Below are positions 52,508 to 60,549 of a stretch of 64,000 nt of DNA, piece by piece; the stretch's first letter is position 1; the number at the start of each line of letters is the position of its first letter. Under the pieces are notes generated by a model. The model searched no databases and had not been told where the DNA came from. It was given only the letters and a program-made list of their open reading frames with translations. Source of the stretch: CBDDIP01 sp965279405 (lineage in GTDB: Bacteria; Actinomycetota; Acidimicrobiia; Acidimicrobiales; Ilumatobacteraceae); contig OZ257157.1 in assembly GCA_965279405.1 (NCBI GenBank), positions 4,526,001 to 4,590,000 on the forward strand, read 5' to 3'. A program made the position numbers and the translations under genes.

Positions 52508-52554
52508 GGCGGTCCCCTTCTTCGATGTCGCGTTCCCCGCGTCCGACATTAGCG

Positions 52555-52592
52555 ACCAATCGCTTGCTTGTCTACGCCGTCCTTCGTACCCT
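52555..52592. promoter_or_regulatory. KstR2-like operator 4 between Rieske copy 2 and the flavin reductase gene
   Basis: ACCAATCGCTTGCT at 52555-52568 has one mismatch to AnCAAGnnCTTGnT. TTGCTT (52564-52569), overlapping it, and TACCCT (52587-52592) with 17-base spacing can drive the plus-strand gene. The site also lies 48 bases upstream of the minus-strand Rieske start, so it may control both. Confidence 0.6.
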
Positions 52593-52625
52593 GCAACCTC
52601 TCGCCCCGACTGCGACAGGAGAAAC

Positions 52626-53219
52626 GTGGCTTCCATCCCACACATCGCGCTCATCATCGGCTCGACACGCACCGAACGATTCGCCGACAAACCAGCTGCA
52701 TGGCTGCTGGAACGTGCCGCGCAACGCGACGACCTCACGGCCGCCCTCGTCGACCTGCGCGACTTCGACCTGCCGCTGTTCGACGATCGGATGTCGAACA
52801 AGTTCGTCCCGACGTCGAGCCCGAACGCGAAGGCGTGGCAGGAACGACTGGCGGAGTTCGACGGCTTCATCTTCATCGTGTCCGAGCACAACCACTCGAT
52901 GCCCGGCTCGCTCAAGAACGCGCTCGATCACGCGTATCGCGAATGGAACCGCAAGCCGATGGGCGTGTTGGGATACGGCGGCGTCGGAGCGGCCCGAGCC
53001 GTCGAGCATCTGCGCAGCGTCGCCATCGAGCTGGAGATGGTGCCGGTTCGTGGTGGCGTTCACATCGCCGGACCGGACTTCTTCGCTGTCTACCCGATGT
53101 TCGGCAACGCCGAGATGGAGACCATCGAAGCCCACCTGCAGGACGCAGCGACGTCCCTGTTCGACGAGATCGTCTGGTGGGCCAACGCCACCATGACGGC
53201 CCGGGGTGCAGCGAGGTGA
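52626..53219 (+). CDS. NADPH-dependent FMN reductase family protein
   Basis: Flavodoxin-like reductase of 197 residues. The N-terminal FMN-phosphate loop ALIIGSTRTERFADKPA, the SEHNHSMPGSLKNALDHAYREW segment and LGYGGVGAARAVEHLR are typical of the NADPH:FMN/quinone reductase group. It could supply reduced FMN to a two-component monooxygenase or reduce quinones from catechol oxidation. GTG 52626 has AGGAG 4 bases upstream. Its stop overlaps the nitroreductase start (GTGA). Confidence 0.87.
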   Translation: MASIPHIALIIGSTRTERFADKPAAWLLERAAQRDDLTAALVDLRDFDLPLFDDRMSNKFVPTSSPNAKAWQERLAEFDGFIFIVSEHNHSMPGSLKNALDHAYREWNRKPMGVLGYGGVGAARAVEHLRSVAIELEMVPVRGGVHIAGPDFFAVYPMFGNAEMETIEAHLQDAATSLFDEIVWWANATMTARGAAR

Positions 53220-53872
53220 ACGAGCGCAGCGACGAGCAGCAACGGATCACCGACGACCTCCTCCTGACGACCAAGCAGGTCCGCAAACGTCTCGACCTCA
53301 GCCGGCCGGTTCCTCGACAGGTGCTGCTCGAGTGCATCGACATCGCCAGTCGTGCGCCGTCCGGCGGCAACCGAGAACGCAACAACTGGCTGATCGTCGA
53401 GGATCCGTCGCTCAAGGCGCAGATCGCCGAGCTCTATCGTGCGCAAGCGCTGCAGTACTTCGAGTCGTCGGATCAGAGCATGGCTGCCAGCGGCAGCTCG
53501 AAGGTCCGCGACTCCTCGAAGTACTTGGCCGATCACATGCACGAGGTGCCGGCAATGGTGTTCCCGCTGCGACGCGATCGTGTCGACGAGGCGACCCACT
53601 CCACCCGCGCCAGTTGGTTCGGCTCGATCCTGCCGGCGGTGTGGAGCTTTCAGCTGGCGCTGCGTTCGCGTGGCGTCGGCTCGTGCTGGACGACCTTGCA
53701 CCTCCCCGACGAGCGAGCCGTCGCCGAGCTCCTCGGGATCCCCGACGACATGACCCAGGTCGCGATGCTGCCCGTCGCGTACTTCACCGGGCACGGCTTC
53801 TCGCCGGCGGCGCGGCGCCCCGCCGCGGAGATCACCTTCCTCGACCGTTGGGGATCGCCGATCAACGGTTGA
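53216..53872 (+). CDS. nitroreductase family protein
   Basis: FMN-dependent reductase of 218 residues. The N-terminal RAPSGGNRERNNW motif binds FMN phosphate, and GSILPAVWSFQLALRSRGVGSCWTT matches the dimer/flavin region of the nitroreductase superfamily. Substrates vary widely: nitroaromatics, quinones, enones and iodotyrosine. GTG 53216 overlaps the flavin reductase stop, so these two redox genes are coupled. Confidence 0.87.
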   Translation: MNERSDEQQRITDDLLLTTKQVRKRLDLSRPVPRQVLLECIDIASRAPSGGNRERNNWLIVEDPSLKAQIAELYRAQALQYFESSDQSMAASGSSKVRDSSKYLADHMHEVPAMVFPLRRDRVDEATHSTRASWFGSILPAVWSFQLALRSRGVGSCWTTLHLPDERAVAELLGIPDDMTQVAMLPVAYFTGHGFSPAARRPAAEITFLDRWGSPING

Positions 53873-53907
53873 CGGGGTGGCCCGGCCGCCGTACGCTTCG
53901 CTTACCA

Positions 53908-53921
53908 AGCAAGCGCTCAAC
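53908..53921 (+). promoter_or_regulatory. Degenerate KstR2-like site 5 before the receptor lipoprotein gene
   Basis: AGCAAGCGCTCAAC keeps the left half and the centre of the operator but has three mismatches to AnCAAGnnCTTGnT on the right side. It lies 46 bases upstream of the lipoprotein ATG at 53967. It is the weakest of the seven sites and is supported mainly by its position. Confidence 0.4.
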
Positions 53922-53966
53922 GGGTTGCCTGGTTGGGGACATCCGACAGAAACATGGGGGACAGCA

Positions 53967-55310
53967 ATGCGATCAGTTGGTCAACAGGGCTTCGGCCATC
54001 GCCAGAACGGACGTGGATCCGCACGTGCACGACGCGGTCGGCTCGGTCTCACCGTGCTGCTCGTCGGCTCGCTGCTCGCCGCGTGCGGCAGCGACGACGA
54101 CAAGACGGCGGCGACGTCGCCAGCGTCGACCCCGGTCAGCGGGGCGCCTGACACGGCGCCGACGGACACCGGGGCAGGCAGCACAACGCCGGACACGGAG
54201 CCCACGGACGGCACCGTTGCGCCGCCCACCGGCGATCCGATCAAGGTCATGGCCACCGGCACGATCGAGTCGGCGGCGTTCTCGCTGCCGACGATCCCGC
54301 TGGGCGCACAGATCGCCGTGGACGAGATCAATGCCGCCGGCGGCATCAACGGCCGTCCGCTCGAGCTCGTCGTGTGCAACGACGAGCTGGATCCGAACAA
54401 GGCCTCGGCCTGCGTCCAGCAGGCAGTCCAGGACGGCGTCGTCGCCCTCGTCGGCGGTCTGTCCGTCTTCGAGCCGCTCGTGTTCCCGCTGCTCCAGACC
54501 TCGGGCATCGCCTGGGTCGGCGCGGCGACGTCGAGCGACTTCTCGACCCCGATCCTCTTCCCGGTCGGTGCCGACGGCGCGACCGCGTTCGCCGGCATCG
54601 GCGCCGCGGCGATCGAGACCGGTTGCAAGAACCCGGCGGTCCTGATCAGCGCAACTGGCTCGCCGGCCAACACGGCCGCGATCAAGGCCGGCATCGAGAT
54701 GGAGGGCGGCACCGTCGCCGTCGAGCTCCAGACCAACGGTCCCGACCTCGCTCCCCTCGTCGAATCGGCACTGGCCGAGGGCGCCGACTGCATCGCCTCG
54801 GGTGTGTCCCCGGCCGAAACGGGTGCCTTGGTCGCCGCAGTCCAAGGGCGACTGCCGATCGTCACGCTCGACGGACCGCTCCCGGAGGGCCTGGCCGCTG
54901 CGCTCGGTTCCGCTGCGGACGGGATCCACGTCGTGTCCGGCTTCCGCCTGCCGGCGGCTGGCGACCCCAACGTCGTCGCACTCGCCGAGAAGTCGTTGGC
55001 CATCAACCCCGACGCCCCGATCGACCACTTCTGGATCACCGGCTACACCAGCGTGAAGATCGTCGCCGAGGTCCTGTCGAAAGCCGATGACGTTTCGGCC
55101 GAAGCGGTGCTGGACGGACTTCCGGGCATCACGGCGTTCGACACCGGGTTCGGTCCCACGATCAACTTCTCGAAGCCCAACCCGGTCGCCGGGTTCGAGC
55201 GGGTGTTCAACACCCAGATGCTCCTCTGGGTGGTCAAGGACGGGAAGTTCTCGCTCGTCCAGGACGAGCCGCTCGAGATGCAGCCGGCGATCGAGATCCT
55301 CGGCAAGTAG
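53967..55310 (+). CDS. ABC transporter substrate-binding lipoprotein (branched-chain amino acid type)
   Basis: Type I periplasmic binding protein of 447 residues, anchored by a lipobox Cys (C40 in LLAAC). After a Thr/Pro-rich linker of about 45 residues the Leu/Ile/Val-binding (Peripla_BP_6) fold follows, with the conserved PLGAQIAVDEINAAGGINGRPLELV motif. In aromatic-degrading bacteria such receptors often bind aromatic acids. No permease or ATPase gene is nearby, so it must use a transporter encoded elsewhere. ATG 53967 has GGGGG 6 bases upstream. Confidence 0.87.
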   Translation: MRSVGQQGFGHRQNGRGSARARRGRLGLTVLLVGSLLAACGSDDDKTAATSPASTPVSGAPDTAPTDTGAGSTTPDTEPTDGTVAPPTGDPIKVMATGTIESAAFSLPTIPLGAQIAVDEINAAGGINGRPLELVVCNDELDPNKASACVQQAVQDGVVALVGGLSVFEPLVFPLLQTSGIAWVGAATSSDFSTPILFPVGADGATAFAGIGAAAIETGCKNPAVLISATGSPANTAAIKAGIEMEGGTVAVELQTNGPDLAPLVESALAEGADCIASGVSPAETGALVAAVQGRLPIVTLDGPLPEGLAAALGSAADGIHVVSGFRLPAAGDPNVVALAEKSLAINPDAPIDHFWITGYTSVKIVAEVLSKADDVSAEAVLDGLPGITAFDTGFGPTINFSKPNPVAGFERVFNTQMLLWVVKDGKFSLVQDEPLEMQPAIEILGK

Positions 55311-55327
55311 TCGTCACATCCACCTCC

Positions 55328-55370
55328 GCAGCATTCGCCGGCGCGCAATCTCTGTGCCGGCGAATGCTGC
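55328..55370 (+). terminator. Rho-independent-type terminator after the receptor gene
   Basis: Perfect 15-bp stem (55328-55342 with 55356-55370, arms GCAGCATTCGCCGGC and its complement) with a 13-base loop, followed by GTTTCG. It begins 17 bases after the receptor stop. The T-run is short, but the stem is the strongest hairpin seen in the window. Confidence 0.75.
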
Positions 55371-55408
55371 GTTTCGTACCGGCAGTCGAAGAGGGAACCA
55401 GGTTCGTC

Positions 55409-55957
55409 ATGTCGTCAACGCTTCCCAGCAAGCCATCGTTGAGCCACCTGGTCGTCAACGTGCGCAACATCCAGGCAACGCACGACTTCTACTCGGAGAT
55501 GCTCGGATTCGTCCAGGTCGGCCAGATCGGTGGGCCGGGGCAGGACGTCGACATGCGCTTCTACCAAGGCGGCGGCGGAAGTCACCACGACATCGCCTTC
55601 GTCCAGATCCCGCACCCGTCGCAGGCTCCCGAGATCGTCCGCTGGACGATGTTCCCGGAGGCTGCCGGCATCGTGCACATCGCCTTCGACTACGGCACCC
55701 GCGACGCGTGGCTGGCCCAGATCCGGCACCTGCAGGACAACGGGGTCGAATTCCTCGTGCGCGGCAACCACGGCATGACCCACAGCGCGTACGTCGCGGA
55801 CCCCGACGGGAACGGCATCGAGATCCTGTACGACCTCCCGAGAGAGGTCTGGGAGCACGACATCAATGCCGCGCTCAACCACTTCGAGCCGATCTCGCGT
55901 CGGGGCGAGGGGGCGCTCGTCGACGACGTCGACTACCCGACCTTCGGCGAACGCTGA
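55409..55957 (+). CDS. single-domain VOC (glyoxalase/extradiol dioxygenase-like) protein
   Basis: Vicinal-oxygen-chelate protein of 182 residues. Candidate metal ligands are H13 (LSHLVVNV), the His in GIVHIAFDY and the Glu in NGIEILYD, the usual H-H-E set. Single-domain members include catechol 2,3-dioxygenase-like enzymes, glyoxalases and epimerases, so the reaction is not fixed. The ATG at 55409 is chosen over an upstream in-frame ATG at 55364, which lies inside the terminator. Its 3' end overlaps the convergent TetR B gene by 25 bases. Confidence 0.82.
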   Translation: MSSTLPSKPSLSHLVVNVRNIQATHDFYSEMLGFVQVGQIGGPGQDVDMRFYQGGGGSHHDIAFVQIPHPSQAPEIVRWTMFPEAAGIVHIAFDYGTRDAWLAQIRHLQDNGVEFLVRGNHGMTHSAYVADPDGNGIEILYDLPREVWEHDINAALNHFEPISRRGEGALVDDVDYPTFGER

Positions 55958-56607
55958 CGGGTTGCTCGGGCGGGGCGTTCCACGCGCGCCGCAGCTCGGC
56001 GAGTGCGCTTCGCCCCGTCGATGTAGAAGTGGATCAACGCGTCCGCCACGACCTCGGGCTGCTTGTCGCGCGAACCGGTGAACCAACGAGATCCGCCGAG
56101 CGTCCCGTCCATGATGGCAAAGGCAAGGATCTCCGGGTCGATGTCGTCGCGGATCTCGCCCGACACGATCCCGTCCTTGATGACGTCGAGGAACAGGCGC
56201 ATGACGCCGCTGCGCAACTTGGCGATCGCTGCCAATGACTCGAGCTCGTTGAACGCTCGCGTCTCGTTGCGCAAGATGAGCGCGCGGTGCGGGTTGGCGG
56301 CGGTCGACAGGACGGCGTTGCGGATGAGTTCGGCAAGCGCAGCGAGCCCCGTGCGCTCGGCACAGATGGCCAACGCCGAATCCAGACTTGCCTGCAGACT
56401 CGGCCGCAGCAGCTCGACGACGATCTGCTCCTTCGAGTCGAAGTGGTAGTAGAGGCTGCCCGACAGGATTCCTGCCGCCTCACCGATGTCGCGAACGGTG
56501 GCGTCCTTGATGCCGCGTTCGGCGATGACCTTGGCTGCCACCTCCAGGATCTCCTCGCGACGCGACGACGTCGCTCCGGCAGTTGATTTGGTGGACGTCC
56601 TCGCCAT
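55933..56607 (-). CDS. KstR2-like TetR family regulator B
   Basis: Regulator of 224 residues, paralogue of regulator A. The DNA-binding part ATVRDIGEAAGILSGSLYYHF and the following DSKEQIVVELL are the same or almost the same in both, so the two should read the same operator. The ligand domains differ more, which suggests two signals feeding one set of sites (inference). A basic C-terminal tail of about 25 residues (RTRRAAARVERPARATRQR) is extra. The ATG at 56607 is 76 bases from the perfect operator at 56684. Confidence 0.9.
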   Translation of the reverse strand: MARTSTKSTAGATSSRREEILEVAAKVIAERGIKDATVRDIGEAAGILSGSLYYHFDSKEQIVVELLRPSLQASLDSALAICAERTGLAALAELIRNAVLSTAANPHRALILRNETRAFNELESLAAIAKLRSGVMRLFLDVIKDGIVSGEIRDDIDPEILAFAIMDGTLGGSRWFTGSRDKQPEVVADALIHFYIDGAKRTRRAAARVERPARATRQRSPKVG

Positions 56608-56683
56608 TCGAACCTCGCAAGCCGGCTTCTGGTCGCGCTCAATGTAGCCAGCGAGCGGCGCAGCGCGCGTGAGCCTGATGTGC

Positions 56684-56707
56684 ATCAAGCGCTTGCTTTG
56701 TTAGGCT
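56684..56707. promoter_or_regulatory. KstR2-like operator 6 between TetR B and surE
   Basis: ATCAAGCGCTTGCT at 56684-56697 is a full match to AnCAAGnnCTTGnT. TAGGCT (56702-56707) just after it could be the -10 element for the plus-strand surE gene. The site also lies upstream of the minus-strand regulator, allowing autoregulation. Confidence 0.7.
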
Positions 56708-56778
56708 CAACCGTCGCAGAGCGACGTTTCGGTGGCGAGTGCCGCGGGACTCGATCGACTCGCCGAGGAGACATCGAC

Positions 56779-57561
56779 ATGCCCGCACGGACGTACCGGA
56801 TCCTGGTCACCAACGACGACGGCGTGTCGTCGCGCGGTCTGGGCATCCTCGCCGCTCGCCTCGCATCCGACGGTCACGACGTGGTCGTCGCCGCACCGTC
56901 GTCGGAGTGGAGTGGCGCCGGCGCCGCGATCGGCGGCATCGTGCGCGGCGACGAGATCCGCACGACGGAGACGCAGCTCCCCGATGCACCGGGCCTCACG
57001 ACGTTCGCCGTGGATGGACCGCCGGGGCGATGCGTCCTCGCTGCACTGCTCGGCGCCTTCGGCCCCACGCCGGACCTCGTCCTCTCCGGCATCAACCCGG
57101 GGGCGAACGTGGGCCGCTTCCTCCAGCTGCACAGCGGCACGCTCGGTGCTGCCCTCACGGCAGCTGACATGGGCGTCAACGCCATGGCGGTGAGCATCGA
57201 AGATCTGCTGCCCTCGCATTGGAGCACTGCCGCCGAGCTCGCTGCTCGGCTCGTCGATCATCTCGCAGCGTGCGCCCGCAGGACGACCCTCAACCTCAAC
57301 GTTCCTGACCGGCCGTTCGACGAGGTGAAGGGTCTGCGCACCGCCCAGGTGGGTTCGCGCAGCACCTACCGCATGGTCCTCGTCGGCACAGCTCCGGGAA
57401 TCCAGACGATCGATGTCGTCGCGGTGCCGCAGAACCCCGACCGCGTGGATGTTCCCCGCGACACGGACTCCAGCCTGCTTCGCGAGGGCTACGCGGTCAT
57501 GACGCGCGTCGTCCCACCAGCCGACCACACCGTCGACGACCTTCCGTCTGGCATCGTCTGA
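56779..57561 (+). CDS. surE: SurE-family 5'-nucleotidase/phosphatase
   Basis: Metal-dependent phosphatase of 260 residues. The signature LVTNDDGVSSRG near the N-terminus and LSGINPGANVG in the middle hold the metal and phosphate ligands. SurE enzymes dephosphorylate nucleoside monophosphates and other small phosphates. Its placement inside a catabolic regulon, behind a perfect KstR2-like operator, is unusual and suggests a special substrate. ATG 56779 has GAGGAG 8 bases upstream. Confidence 0.88.
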   Translation: MPARTYRILVTNDDGVSSRGLGILAARLASDGHDVVVAAPSSEWSGAGAAIGGIVRGDEIRTTETQLPDAPGLTTFAVDGPPGRCVLAALLGAFGPTPDLVLSGINPGANVGRFLQLHSGTLGAALTAADMGVNAMAVSIEDLLPSHWSTAAELAARLVDHLAACARRTTLNLNVPDRPFDEVKGLRTAQVGSRSTYRMVLVGTAPGIQTIDVVAVPQNPDRVDVPRDTDSSLLREGYAVMTRVVPPADHTVDDLPSGIV

Positions 57562-57579
57562 CCCGGATCGGATCGTCGG

Positions 57580-57609
57580 TCGACAAGCAAGCGCTTGGTG
57601 CCCTATAGT
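57580..57609 (+). promoter_or_regulatory. KstR2-like operator 7 with promoter, before the LLM array
   Basis: AGCAAGCGCTTGGT at 57586-57599 is a full match to AnCAAGnnCTTGnT and sits between TCGACA (57580-57585) and TATAGT (57604-57609), which are 18 bases apart. Bound repressor would occupy the promoter spacer. It should control the plus-strand genes from 57654 to about 62097. Confidence 0.7.
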
Positions 57610-57653
57610 TCCTGCGGGGGCGACCACAGGGGACGTCGGTCGGGAGACACGAA

Positions 57654-58595
57654 GTGCAAGTGAAGCTGTCGCTCCTCATGAGCGAGAACGTGACGATCTG
57701 GGACTACGACCACCCTCGCAACCAGATCGAGGTCGCCATCCAGGCCGAGCGCGCTGGGTTCGACGCCGTGCAGTTCGCCGATCACGTGGTGCTCGGCAGC
57801 GGTTGCGACATCGACGGCGCACCGGAGAACCTGCGCACGTACATGATGCCGGGCAACCAGCCGCCGACGTTCCCGCATCCGAACTCGATCGTGATGATGT
57901 CGGCGGTGGCTGCGGCCACGACGAGGCTGCGGGTCATCGGCGCGGCGATCCTCGCCCCGCTGCGCCACCCCCTGCTGCTCGCCAAGGAGCTCGGCACGCT
58001 CGATCAGCTGTCGGAGGGCCGCCTCGTGGTCGTGCCATCGGTCAGCTGGCATCGCTCCGAGTACGACGCGCTCGGTGTGCCGTTCGCACGACGGGGGCGG
58101 ATCCTCGACGAACAGCTGGCCATCATGCGTGCGGTCTGGGCCGCATCACCGGTCTCGTACCACGGCGAGTTCTTCGACTTCGACGAGGTGTACCTCGAAC
58201 CGAAGGCCTACCGGCCGGAGGGTCCGACGATGTGGTTCGGCGGGTCGAGCATGCACGACCGGATGCTCGATCGCCTCGTCACCTACGGCTCGGGGCTGAT
58301 GAACGTGATGTCGCCGCCGCCGGGTGCGATCGAGATCGTCCAGCAACGCATGCGCGCCGCCGGACGTGACATCAGTGAGCTCGAGTTCGTCACCGGCTTG
58401 GGCGGCCGGCTGCCCGACGGCCCCGACTCGCTCGCCGACATCGACGAGACGCTGGCCAAGCTCGGCCCGCGGCTCGACGCCGGCTACACGACGTTCAGCA
58501 TCAAGCCGTGTCAGTTCATCGATGACGCGGCGCACCTTCCGGACTTCCTCGAGGAAGTCGTCACCAAGGCAAACGCCATCGCAGCCGAGCGCTGA
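57654..58595 (+). CDS. LLM-type oxidoreductase, array copy 1
   Basis: Luciferase-like TIM-barrel protein of 313 residues, probably F420- or flavin-dependent. Conserved segments: KLSLLMSENVTIWDY, ERAGFDAVQFADHVVLG, LAPLRHPLLLAKELGTLDQLSEGRL and PSVSWHRSEYDALGV. The last two recur in all three tandem copies. GTG 57654 has GGGAG 7 bases upstream. It is the first gene after operator 7. The Ser-Trp-His of SVSWH is at the usual bulge of the LLM active site. The substrate is unknown. Confidence 0.85.
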   Translation: MQVKLSLLMSENVTIWDYDHPRNQIEVAIQAERAGFDAVQFADHVVLGSGCDIDGAPENLRTYMMPGNQPPTFPHPNSIVMMSAVAAATTRLRVIGAAILAPLRHPLLLAKELGTLDQLSEGRLVVVPSVSWHRSEYDALGVPFARRGRILDEQLAIMRAVWAASPVSYHGEFFDFDEVYLEPKAYRPEGPTMWFGGSSMHDRMLDRLVTYGSGLMNVMSPPPGAIEIVQQRMRAAGRDISELEFVTGLGGRLPDGPDSLADIDETLAKLGPRLDAGYTTFSIKPCQFIDDAAHLPDFLEEVVTKANAIAAER

Positions 58596-58607
58596 GACAG
58601 GAGCGAC

Positions 58608-59552
58608 ATGACCGCGATCAAGCTCATCTTGAACATGAGCGAGAACTGGACGATCTGGGACCCGAACGACGCCCGTTCGCAGGTCGAGGCGGCGATCCAG
58701 GCAGAACGTGCCGGCTTCGACGGGGTGATGTTCAGCGAACACATCGTGTTGGGGCGAGGGTCCGACGCCAACGGCCTTCCGATGAACAGCCGCGAGTACG
58801 CCATGCCCGGCAACCAGTCGCCTGACTACCCGTGGCCCAGCCCGCTCGTGCTGATGGCGGGCGTTGCGGCCGTGACGACCACGATCCGCTTGATCGGCGC
58901 GGCGATCCTGGCACCCCTTCGGCACCCGCTGCTGCTGGCCAAGGAGCTGGGCACCCTCGACCAGCTGTCCGAAGGCCGGCTCGTGATCCTCCCGTCGGTC
59001 AGCTGGCACGAGGCCGAGTACGCCGCGCTCGGGGTCGACTTCCATCGCCGGGGCGACATCCTCGACGAGCAGCTCGACGTCATGCGTGCGGTGTGGGCCG
59101 AGTCGCCCGTCACCCACCACGGCGAGTTCTTCTCGTTCGACGACATCTACCTGGAGCCGAAGGCGCATCGTCCGGAAGGCGTGGCGATGTGGTTCGGAGG
59201 GTGGAAGATGCACGAGCGAGTGACGCGGCGACTGGTCACCCACGGTTCCGGCATCATGTGCAACGGACCGCGGCTCGCCGCTGCGGACGTCGAACGCCTC
59301 ACCGAGCGACTCGCCGAAGCAGGCCGCAACTTCGATGATCTCGAGCTGGTCTCCGGGATCGGCGGCCGGTTCACGAGCCCTGACTCGATCGCCGACCTCG
59401 ATGCCGCCCTGGCCACGTTCGGGACGAAGATCGACCAGGGCTACACGTCGTTCTGCGTCAAGCCGTGCCAGTTCATCGACGACGCCAAGTACCTGCCCGA
59501 GTTCCTCGACGAGCTCGTGACCAAGACGGCCGCCATCGCGGCCGAGCACTGA
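58608..59552 (+). CDS. LLM-type oxidoreductase, array copy 2
   Basis: Paralogue of copy 1, 314 residues, with SENWTIWDPNDAR, LRHPLLLAKELGTLDQLSEGRLVILPSVSWHEAEY and the same C-terminal KPCQFIDDA motif. It starts 12 bases after copy 1 with AGGAG upstream, so the array is one transcript. High similarity in the barrel core together with different loop sequences suggests related substrates or different steps on the same molecule. Two-subunit LLM enzymes also exist, so hetero-oligomers are possible. Confidence 0.85.
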   Translation: MTAIKLILNMSENWTIWDPNDARSQVEAAIQAERAGFDGVMFSEHIVLGRGSDANGLPMNSREYAMPGNQSPDYPWPSPLVLMAGVAAVTTTIRLIGAAILAPLRHPLLLAKELGTLDQLSEGRLVILPSVSWHEAEYAALGVDFHRRGDILDEQLDVMRAVWAESPVTHHGEFFSFDDIYLEPKAHRPEGVAMWFGGWKMHERVTRRLVTHGSGIMCNGPRLAAADVERLTERLAEAGRNFDDLELVSGIGGRFTSPDSIADLDAALATFGTKIDQGYTSFCVKPCQFIDDAKYLPEFLDELVTKTAAIAAEH

Positions 59553-59589
59553 ACCCGACCAGCCCGAAGCAACCAGGAGCACTCCCACG

Positions 59590-60549
59590 ATGACCGAAAT
59601 CAAACTGATCGCGATGTTGAGCGAGAACATCACGTTGTTCGAGCCGAGGGATCACCGCGCGGTCATCGACGCCGCGGTGCTTGCCGAGCGTTGCGGGATC
59701 GACGGCGTGATGGTCAGCGAGCACGTCGTGCTCGGGCCCGGCTCGGACGCGAACGGGATCCCCGAGGATCCGCGCACCTTCGTCGAACCCGGCAACCAGT
59801 CCCCCGCGTATCCGTGGCCGAGCTCGCTCGTCCTGTTGTCGGCGATGGCAACGCTCACGAGCACGTTGCGGCTCGTCGCCGGCGCCGTCCTCGCGCCACT
59901 GCGCCACCCGCTCCTGCTCGCGAAGGAGCTGGGTACCCTCGACCAGCTCGCCGAAGGCAGGCTCGTCGTCATCCCGAGCGTCAGCTGGCTCCGGTCCGAG
60001 TACGACGCACTGGGTGTCGACTTCGCGCAGCGGGGACGGATCCTCGACGAGCAGCTCGAGATCATGCAGGAGGTCTGGACCAACTCCCCCGCGTCCTTCC
60101 ACGGCACGTTCTTCGACTTCGACGACGTCTACCTCGAGCCGAAGGCGCACCGACCGGGCGGCCCCAAGCTGTGGTTCGGTGGCGCGACGATGCACCCGCC
60201 GCTCGTGCGACGGCTGCTCCGACACGCCGCCGGGGTCATCGGCTTCGGGCCCGTTCCTCCGGAGGAGTTCGACAAGCTGGCCGCAGAGTTCGCGGCGAAG
60301 GGTCGCGACGCCGCCGAGCTGGAGCGCGCGGCCTTCCTCGGTGGCAGGTTCACCCCGACGACGAGCGCCAGCGTCGACGAAGCGCTCGTCCGGTTGAAGG
60401 CACGCCGAGCACTGGGCACCACCACGTTCTGCTTCAAACCGGCGCACTTCGTCGATCGCGCCGATCAACTCGGCGAGTTCTTCGAGGAGATCGTCACCAA
60501 GACGAAGGCGATCGCCGCCGAGTTCGAGGACACGGCGGCGCCGACATGA
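59590..60549 (+). CDS. LLM-type oxidoreductase, array copy 3
   Basis: Third paralogue, 319 residues, with SENITLFEPRDHR, the shared LRHPLLLAKELGTLDQLAEGRLVVIPSVSWLRSEY, and KPAHFVDRA in place of KPCQFIDDA. The active-site segment reads SVSWL where copies 1 and 2 have SVSWH, so a residue near the flavin or F420 pocket differs and the reaction may differ too. AGGAG lies upstream of ATG 59590. Its stop overlaps the SDR start (ATGA). Confidence 0.85.
   Translation: MTEIKLIAMLSENITLFEPRDHRAVIDAAVLAERCGIDGVMVSEHVVLGPGSDANGIPEDPRTFVEPGNQSPAYPWPSSLVLLSAMATLTSTLRLVAGAVLAPLRHPLLLAKELGTLDQLAEGRLVVIPSVSWLRSEYDALGVDFAQRGRILDEQLEIMQEVWTNSPASFHGTFFDFDDVYLEPKAHRPGGPKLWFGGATMHPPLVRRLLRHAAGVIGFGPVPPEEFDKLAAEFAAKGRDAAELERAAFLGGRFTPTTSASVDEALVRLKARRALGTTTFCFKPAHFVDRADQLGEFFEEIVTKTKAIAAEFEDTAAPT

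Noticed and set aside
55364..55408. An earlier ATG for the VOC protein at 55364
   Set aside because: It lies in the right arm of the terminator hairpin and adds residues that do not fit the fold. ATG 55409 gives the family N-terminus.
37861..57609. A cholesterol ring-degradation cluster, because of KstR2-like sites and regulators
   Set aside because: None of the characteristic ring C/D genes (for example fadD3 or ipdAB-type) is seen. The enzymes present fit aromatic meta-cleavage instead.
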